Notes under the pieces: generated by a model
The model's database searches: none
What the model saw: the letters and a program-made list of their open reading frames with translations, nothing else
Told to the model about the DNA's origin: nothing
NCBI RefSeq assembly: GCF_044359855.1
Contig: NZ_CP132291.1
Coordinates: 992,001 to 1,056,000, forward strand
From: Rummeliibacillus pycnus_A
GTDB taxonomy: Bacteria > Bacillota > Bacilli > Bacillales_A > Planococcaceae
Direction: 5' to 3'
Length of the DNA stretch: 64,000 nucleotides
In this document: piece after piece, positions 60,439 to 64,000 of the stretch
Layout of the letters: every line of letters begins with the position of its first letter
How positions within the stretch are numbered: position 1 is the first letter of the stretch
Position numbers and translations under genes: made by a program

Positions 60439-60548
60439 TACATTATTATTAGATTATAAATTAAAAGCTACTGTAATAATGGTTAATATTCGTTTTTCTT
60501 CACTCGACACACGGTTCATTTATTATAATCATTCAAAAGTTGGAATCG

Positions 60549-60818
60549 TTATTTTTTTTGACTCACTACATCTAGGCACCAAGAGAAATTATCCCAAGCA
60601 GAGTACCAGCCGTTAAAAAGTTCGGATGAATCATCCCAACGGACATCGAATTTCTTCTGACCGTCTACATCCACTAAATATAAAGCAAGTGTCTCATCCG
60701 CCTTAGAAACAGCTAACTGCATACCATTTTGAAGTTCTTCTTCAGTAAATGGAACGTCCGAAACTGAACGTAGCTGTGCTTGTTCAAATACTTGTTTGTT
60801 CATGATTTTATAATTCAT
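60549..60818 (-). CDS. Small protein of unknown function
   Basis: An 89-residue product; TTGGAGGTTTATT precedes the ATG. It is acidic and rich in Trp and Asp near the C-terminus (FNGWYSAWDNFSWCLDVV). No signal peptide. The family is not recognised. It is a single gene in the accessory zone. Confidence 0.6.
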   Translation of the reverse strand: MNYKIMNKQVFEQAQLRSVSDVPFTEEELQNGMQLAVSKADETLALYLVDVDGQKKFDVRWDDSSELFNGWYSAWDNFSWCLDVVSQKK

Positions 60819-61136
60819 AATAAACCTCCAATAAAACTTTCTGTTATGTTAAGCTCCTACTTTATCTGTAAAACATAGGACTATAAAAGTATATCCTATT
60901 TTCGTTCAGTATTGTAAACAATAAAAAATAAGCTTTAATTCTTTTCAAGTGAACTAGCCTAAAGACAGGTCTATTTCTGAAAATCGTCACAAAAAGAACT
61001 CATTCATCCATCAGGAATTAAACTTAAAATGAAAGTTGATGCTAAAGATTTATTAGTGTAAAATTTTAGAAATCGATCGATTACCATAAAATAAAAATCT
61101 AATCGTCATTTCATAACGACGACAAAGGAGAATACG
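60819..61136. other. Gene-free stretch between two divergent genes
   Basis: Nothing recognised apart from the presumed divergent promoters of the flanking genes. Confidence 0.4.
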
Positions 61137-61709
61137 ATGAATATTGACATAGTCTTTGGAGATTTCCCTGAATTAAAGTCTGAAAATTTAGTATTTAAAA
61201 AAATTGAAGAGCTACATTTACAAGAAGTATTTAGGATCTATGACAATAAAAATGTATTTGAATACTGTGGAATTATTCCAAAACATAACATATATACAGT
61301 ACGTAAAATGATTGGTCATTTTGAAAGGGATTTTCATAAAAAGAGTAGGATCAAGTGGGGAATCTTTCAAAAAAACGAGAGCTATAAATTGGTGGGAATA
61401 ATTGAAGCTATGGACTTCAATCAAAAAGTAAACATGGTATCTATTGGATACTTTTTAGCAGAGGAATATTGGGGAAAAGGTTTTGCATCAGAATCAGTTC
61501 GTACAGTAATAAAATTTTTATTTGAAGAAGTTAGTATTAACCGGATTCAAGCAGAGGTTATGCCTGCAAACGAGATTTCAAAAAAAGTCCTTCTAAAAAA
61601 TGGTTTTACAAAAGAAGGGTTGATAAGACAAGCTACATTATGGTCCGGAAAAGGAATAGTAGATTTAGAATTGTATAGCATACTAAGTGAAGACTACATG
61701 GAGAATTAA
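61137..61709 (+). CDS. GNAT acetyltransferase, RimJ/RimL-like
   Basis: The 190-residue protein has the acetyl-CoA motif GYFLAEEYWGKGFASESVRT (about 102-121) and the substrate-side VLLKNGFTKEGLIRQ. It is a second RimJ/RimL-like enzyme, only distantly similar to 38963-39499. AAAGGAGAATACG precedes the ATG. The substrate is unknown; such enzymes often acetylate protein N-termini. Confidence 0.87.
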   Translation: MNIDIVFGDFPELKSENLVFKKIEELHLQEVFRIYDNKNVFEYCGIIPKHNIYTVRKMIGHFERDFHKKSRIKWGIFQKNESYKLVGIIEAMDFNQKVNMVSIGYFLAEEYWGKGFASESVRTVIKFLFEEVSINRIQAEVMPANEISKKVLLKNGFTKEGLIRQATLWSGKGIVDLELYSILSEDYMEN

Positions 61710-61759
61710 ATGAAGATTAACTTTAATCAGGAGCTTTTAAGTATTTGTTCCGATTGTGA

Positions 61760-61813
61760 CATAAAAAAGCACCTCCAATTGTTAGATGTGTCTAACAATT
61801 GGCGTGTAGTTCA
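61760..61813 (-). mobile_element. Relic left end of an IS3-type element
   Basis: On the minus strand TGAACTACACGCCAATTGTT begins a unit with a 12-bp hairpin (CCAATTGTTAGA / TCTAACAATTGG), then AGGTG-T6-ATG. This repeats the layout of the IS3 left ends in this window, but only about 54 bases remain and the frame after ATG stops after 11 codons. Confidence 0.6.
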
Positions 61814-61871
61814 ATTTACAGTTGACTTTTCTTTTTATTAAAATAAAGCACCGGTTAGTTTTATATTCATG

Positions 61872-62333
61872 TCACTTTTTTATGCTTTTTATATACTTTG
61901 TAACATTCCCTAAACAACAACTACCTTGAGGATTATTAACCTCACAACCACATCTGTTTTCCTTTATATTTACTCGAATATTTTCAAGTGGATTAGGGGA
62001 AAGTTCTTGTTTTATATATTCCCCAATTTTCTCTTTTGTCCAATCAAAGCAATAACAAATAGGTGTAGTTGTAGAGCTATCTTTTTGATGTACTGCTACT
62101 TTTATGTCAGACAAAAGGTACTTTTTATTATTGGCATCAAAGTAAACTACCTCACAATCTTCAGTTGAACAAAAATAGTGATTAATTTTCACATTTAATG
62201 TTTCTAATGAGGATGGTTTAAGTAAAGATTTTAGTGTAATTAACTTTACTTTTTTAGCTTTATTTTTACAAGATGGACAAATACCATCATTTTCATTTTC
62301 TATTTCTTTGAGGTTGCTACTACAACAATCCAT
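61872..62333 (-). CDS. CopZ-like Cys-rich metallochaperone, next to merR
   Basis: I start at the ATG at 62333 after GGTGGGAG, giving 153 residues. Cysteines occur as DCCSSN, CPSCKNKAKK (zinc-ribbon-like), CSTEDCE, ICYCFDWT and CGCEVNNPQGSCCLGNV. This is the N-terminal zinc/[2Fe-2S] domain of CopZ-type chaperones, here without the ferredoxin-like metal-binding domain. It overlaps the reading frame end of merR by nothing and starts 13 bases after it, so it is probably under Hg-responsive control. Confidence 0.82.
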   Translation of the reverse strand: MDCCSSNLKEIENENDGICPSCKNKAKKVKLITLKSLLKPSSLETLNVKINHYFCSTEDCEVVYFDANNKKYLLSDIKVAVHQKDSSTTTPICYCFDWTKEKIGEYIKQELSPNPLENIRVNIKENRCGCEVNNPQGSCCLGNVTKYIKSIKK

Positions 62334-62346
62334 CGTTCTCCCACCT

Positions 62347-62748
62347 TTACTTATCATTCATAATAGTTTCAATAATAGGACACTCGTGTAGAGACTTTTC
62401 ATCAGGGCAACATTCTTTTAAATTAATAAGCATGTGTTCGATTCGTTTTAAATCTCTAATTTTATTTTGTACTTCATCAATTTTTTGAATTACAAAGTCA
62501 TACATATCCCTACATCGTTCATTATCTTTATCAACAACTCCAAGCAATTTATTAATTTCCGCTAAAGAAAATCCTAATTCTTTCATTTGTTTGATAAAAT
62601 GTATTCGTTTAACAGTATCATCTGAATAAACCCTATACCCTGCATTTGTACGAGATGGTTCAGAAAGTAATCCTATCCGCTCGTAATATCTGATTGTTTC
62701 TTTATTAATACTACATTTCTCAGCAAGTTCACTAATACGATATCCCAA
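62347..62748 (-). CDS. merR: MerR, mercury-responsive regulator
   Basis: The 133-residue protein has the MerR winged helix (YRISELAEKCSINKETIRYY) and long dimerisation helix. Cys79, Cys114 and Cys123 have the same spacing (35 and 9) as the three Hg-binding cysteines of classical MerR. It probably twists its own promoter at 62766-62797 when Hg(II) binds. No merA, merT or merB follows, so the resistance operon is truncated. Confidence 0.9.
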   Translation of the reverse strand: MGYRISELAEKCSINKETIRYYERIGLLSEPSRTNAGYRVYSDDTVKRIHFIKQMKELGFSLAEINKLLGVVDKDNERCRDMYDFVIQKIDEVQNKIRDLKRIEHMLINLKECCPDEKSLHECPIIETIMNDK

Positions 62749-62765
62749 CTAATCACCTCATATAA

Positions 62766-62797
62766 ATTATAAACCCTGTACCATAGTACAGAGTAAA
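62766..62797 (-). promoter_or_regulatory. MerR-type promoter with palindrome in a long spacer
   Basis: On the minus strand TTTACT (62792-62797) and TATAAT (62766-62771) are separated by 20 bases, longer than the normal 17. The spacer holds CTGTAC-TATG-GTACAG (62776-62791). This is the standard design of promoters remodelled by MerR. Confidence 0.82.
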
Positions 62798-62856
62798 GAG
62801 TACTTATATTTGTTTTCTTCAACTAATCTGCTCTGATAGTACGATAAGTTCAGCAA

Positions 62857-62895
62857 AAAGAGCGTTAAATCCTTGTTTTGGATCAACGCCCTCGT
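62857..62895 (-). terminator. Terminator of the 92-residue membrane gene
   Basis: GAGGGCGTTGATCC pairs with GGATTTAACGCTC with small bulges; TTTTTG follows on the minus strand. Confidence 0.78.
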
Positions 62896-62910
62896 TAGTT
62901 GAAAGATATT

Positions 62911-63189
62911 TTATTGTTCGCCAATTCCCATTGCTAATAATAATAGAAAAGCACTGGCCAAAACAAAGGCATTTCCTAATAAACCGATGATTAAAGGAAT
63001 ACGTTGTTTAGACATTACCCAAGAGAGTATAGCGAGGAAAATACCGATAATTGACAAAGTACTAAAAATGGTGATACCAAAATAAGCATCAGCATTTGGT
63101 CCTCTTAGTGCATAGAAAACAATAATACTTATTATCACAGGTAATAATGATGTAACACCTAAAATGTTTCCTACTTTTCTCTTATCCAT
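62911..63189 (-). CDS. Small three-span membrane protein
   Basis: A 92-residue protein with three hydrophobic helices (about 9-28, 38-58, 66-88). GGGGGGG lies upstream of the ATG at 10-16 bases. It resembles many small DUF-type membrane proteins of Bacillales, but I cannot assign a family. It is transcribed alone. Confidence 0.65.
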   Translation of the reverse strand: MDKRKVGNILGVTSLLPVIISIIVFYALRGPNADAYFGITIFSTLSIIGIFLAILSWVMSKQRIPLIIGLLGNAFVLASAFLLLLAMGIGEQ

Positions 63190-63329
63190 AATAATAAACG
63201 CCCCCCCTTTTTTTATAAACGCAAATAAACTTTACCATATATATACAAATATATACAGTGGCTTGAATTGACCTACCCCGTTAGTAGAAATTCAACTGCG
63301 AATTCATCCCCTTCTTTTCGTACTCAGTC

Positions 63330-63472
63330 CCTCGAATTTCTCATTTGAGGATTTCAAGGAAAAAGGAAATACACCAGCAGGAAAGAACCATGTCATGGCA
63401 GATCCAGTTGAAATTTTTTTAGAGAGAAATTTTAAGGTTTTAAGCTTCTATCTATTTAGGCGTTTAGAGTAA
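63330..63472 (+). pseudogene. Gene stump, C-terminal coding remnant
   Basis: A short plus-strand frame reads GNTPAGKNHVMADPVEIFLE and ends at a TAA at 63470. It has no start or ribosome site. The composition is protein-like, so it is likely the tail of a lost gene, whose family I cannot name. The rest of 63190-63530 is empty. Confidence 0.35.
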
Positions 63473-63532
63473 TATATGTACATTATGACTTAATAGTGAC
63501 CCAATAAATGAAATGAGATTGAACTACTTACA

Positions 63533-63570
63533 AAAAAGTCCTTAAACTGCATAGAGAAAAAGGACTTTAT
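63533..63570 (-). terminator. Terminator of the edge gene
   Basis: On the minus strand AAAGTCCTT and AAGGACTTT form a stem around a 14-base interior, followed by TTTG. Confidence 0.75.
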
Positions 63571-63628
63571 TACATACTATTATATTTTGGAATACAACAT
63601 CCTATTACCTATTATTTCTCATATCATC

Positions 63629-64000
63629 TTAATAATCAGCAGGATTTAATGAGTAATACGATGTATTTGAATCTGTAATACCATTCTTCAATACATCCTC
63701 TGTATTTGTTAACATCATATTAATATCTGTTAAGTATTTATCAAACGATTTTTCTTTGTCTGTGATTTTATCTTCTTTATACTCTCTTGCTTTCATATTT
63801 TCAATTACAATTGAGCATTTGTCATTCACTTTTGCTAAAAGTTCTTGAGCTTCAGTTAGTTGAATTTGTACTTTTTTTTCTGATTCGTTTAATCCTATAG
63901 CTACTATAGCTGCTCGATAACGCTCATCTACAGCCCATTTAATTTCTGCAAGTGTATCCTCTATAACATTTATGTCACCAGCTACATTATCCAGATTCCC
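63629..64000 (-). CDS. Helical protein, N-terminus outside the window
   Basis: The minus-strand frame is open from the window edge to a stop at 63629 (123 residues seen). It is all-helical, rich in Glu, Lys and Asp, with heptad-like stretches (NVIEDTLAEIKWAVDERYRA, QIQLTEAQELLAK) suggesting a coiled coil. An internal GTG could start a 66-residue product, but the frame clearly continues upstream. No family recognised. Confidence 0.6.
   Translation of the reverse strand, partial: GNLDNVAGDINVIEDTLAEIKWAVDERYRAAIVAIGLNESEKKVQIQLTEAQELLAKVNDKCSIVIENMKAREYKEDKITDKEKSFDKYLTDINMMLTNTEDVLKNGITDSNTSYYSLNPADY

Overview
The window is low-GC DNA from an endospore-forming Bacillales species of the Bacillus/Lysinibacillus type. 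The support is indirect but consistent: strong AAGGAGG-type ribosome sites, frequent TTG and GTG starts, two CotH spore-coat kinases, a SleL/YaaH-type cortex hydrolase, YqhG/YqhH, the yqjC-yqjD-yqjE order, a Ku/LigD pair and a Prli42-like miniprotein. I cannot fix the genus from sequence alone.

Layout. 1-5.4 kb: end of a patatin-like lipase gene, then two tandem TPP riboswitches, each with its own terminator, leading to a thiamine-precursor operon (thiZ-thiX-thiY-thiW). 5.4-11 kb: small proteins, an APH-fold kinase, a metallophosphoesterase, and a GntR/ABC exporter cassette with a decayed copy of its permease end beside it. 11.1-16.7 kb: a copper amine oxidase operon (oxidase, amino-acid permease, two unknown genes, the last with a Met/His-rich tail), with a cre-like site and a divergent AraC-type regulator. 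16.9-20.7 kb: small membrane and lipoproteins, a nested repeat, and a full-length IS3-family element with a frameshifted orfA. 20.8-25.2 kb: pstS-pstC-pstA plus a secreted beta-propeller protein behind a probable Pho box; pstB is absent. 25.5-34 kb: SleL-like hydrolase, DUF302 protein, yqhG, yqhH, then cotH - serine-repeat protein - cotH. 34-46 kb: SET-domain protein, esterase, rnz, dinB, acetyltransferase, MFS transporter, CheW-like protein and the yqjE-yqjD-epimerase set. 46-53.7 kb: small proteins, nitroreductase, ligD and ku (divergent), and a second, intact IS3 copy in opposite orientation. 53.8-64 kb: a second GntR/ABC cassette with a clear promoter/operator, then a worn accessory zone: ISL3 transposase fragment, integrase fragment beside a tRNA-like 3' end, OsmC protein behind CsoR-like boxes, a PepSY-helix/lipoprotein pair, and merR with a CopZ-like gene but no merA or merT.

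Non-coding structure is unusually rich. One GC-rich palindromic repeat family (called R1 here) recurs at about 1.5, 6.1, 18.9, 31.7, 34.1 and 48.9 kb. A second element (R2, 222 bp) stands alone at 3.55 kb and is inserted inside two R1 copies, once with a clean 8-bp target duplication. A third family (R3) lies at 26.9 and 28.6 kb. A 72-bp module (R4) sits in the apical part of one R1 and one R3 copy. These explain most of the long gene-free stretches.

The strongest leads are the cotH/serine-repeat/cotH cluster (two predicted kinases flanking a 51% serine protein), the amine oxidase operon with a possible copper-handling membrane protein, and the nested small mobile elements. No CRISPR array, rRNA operon or complete tRNA was seen.
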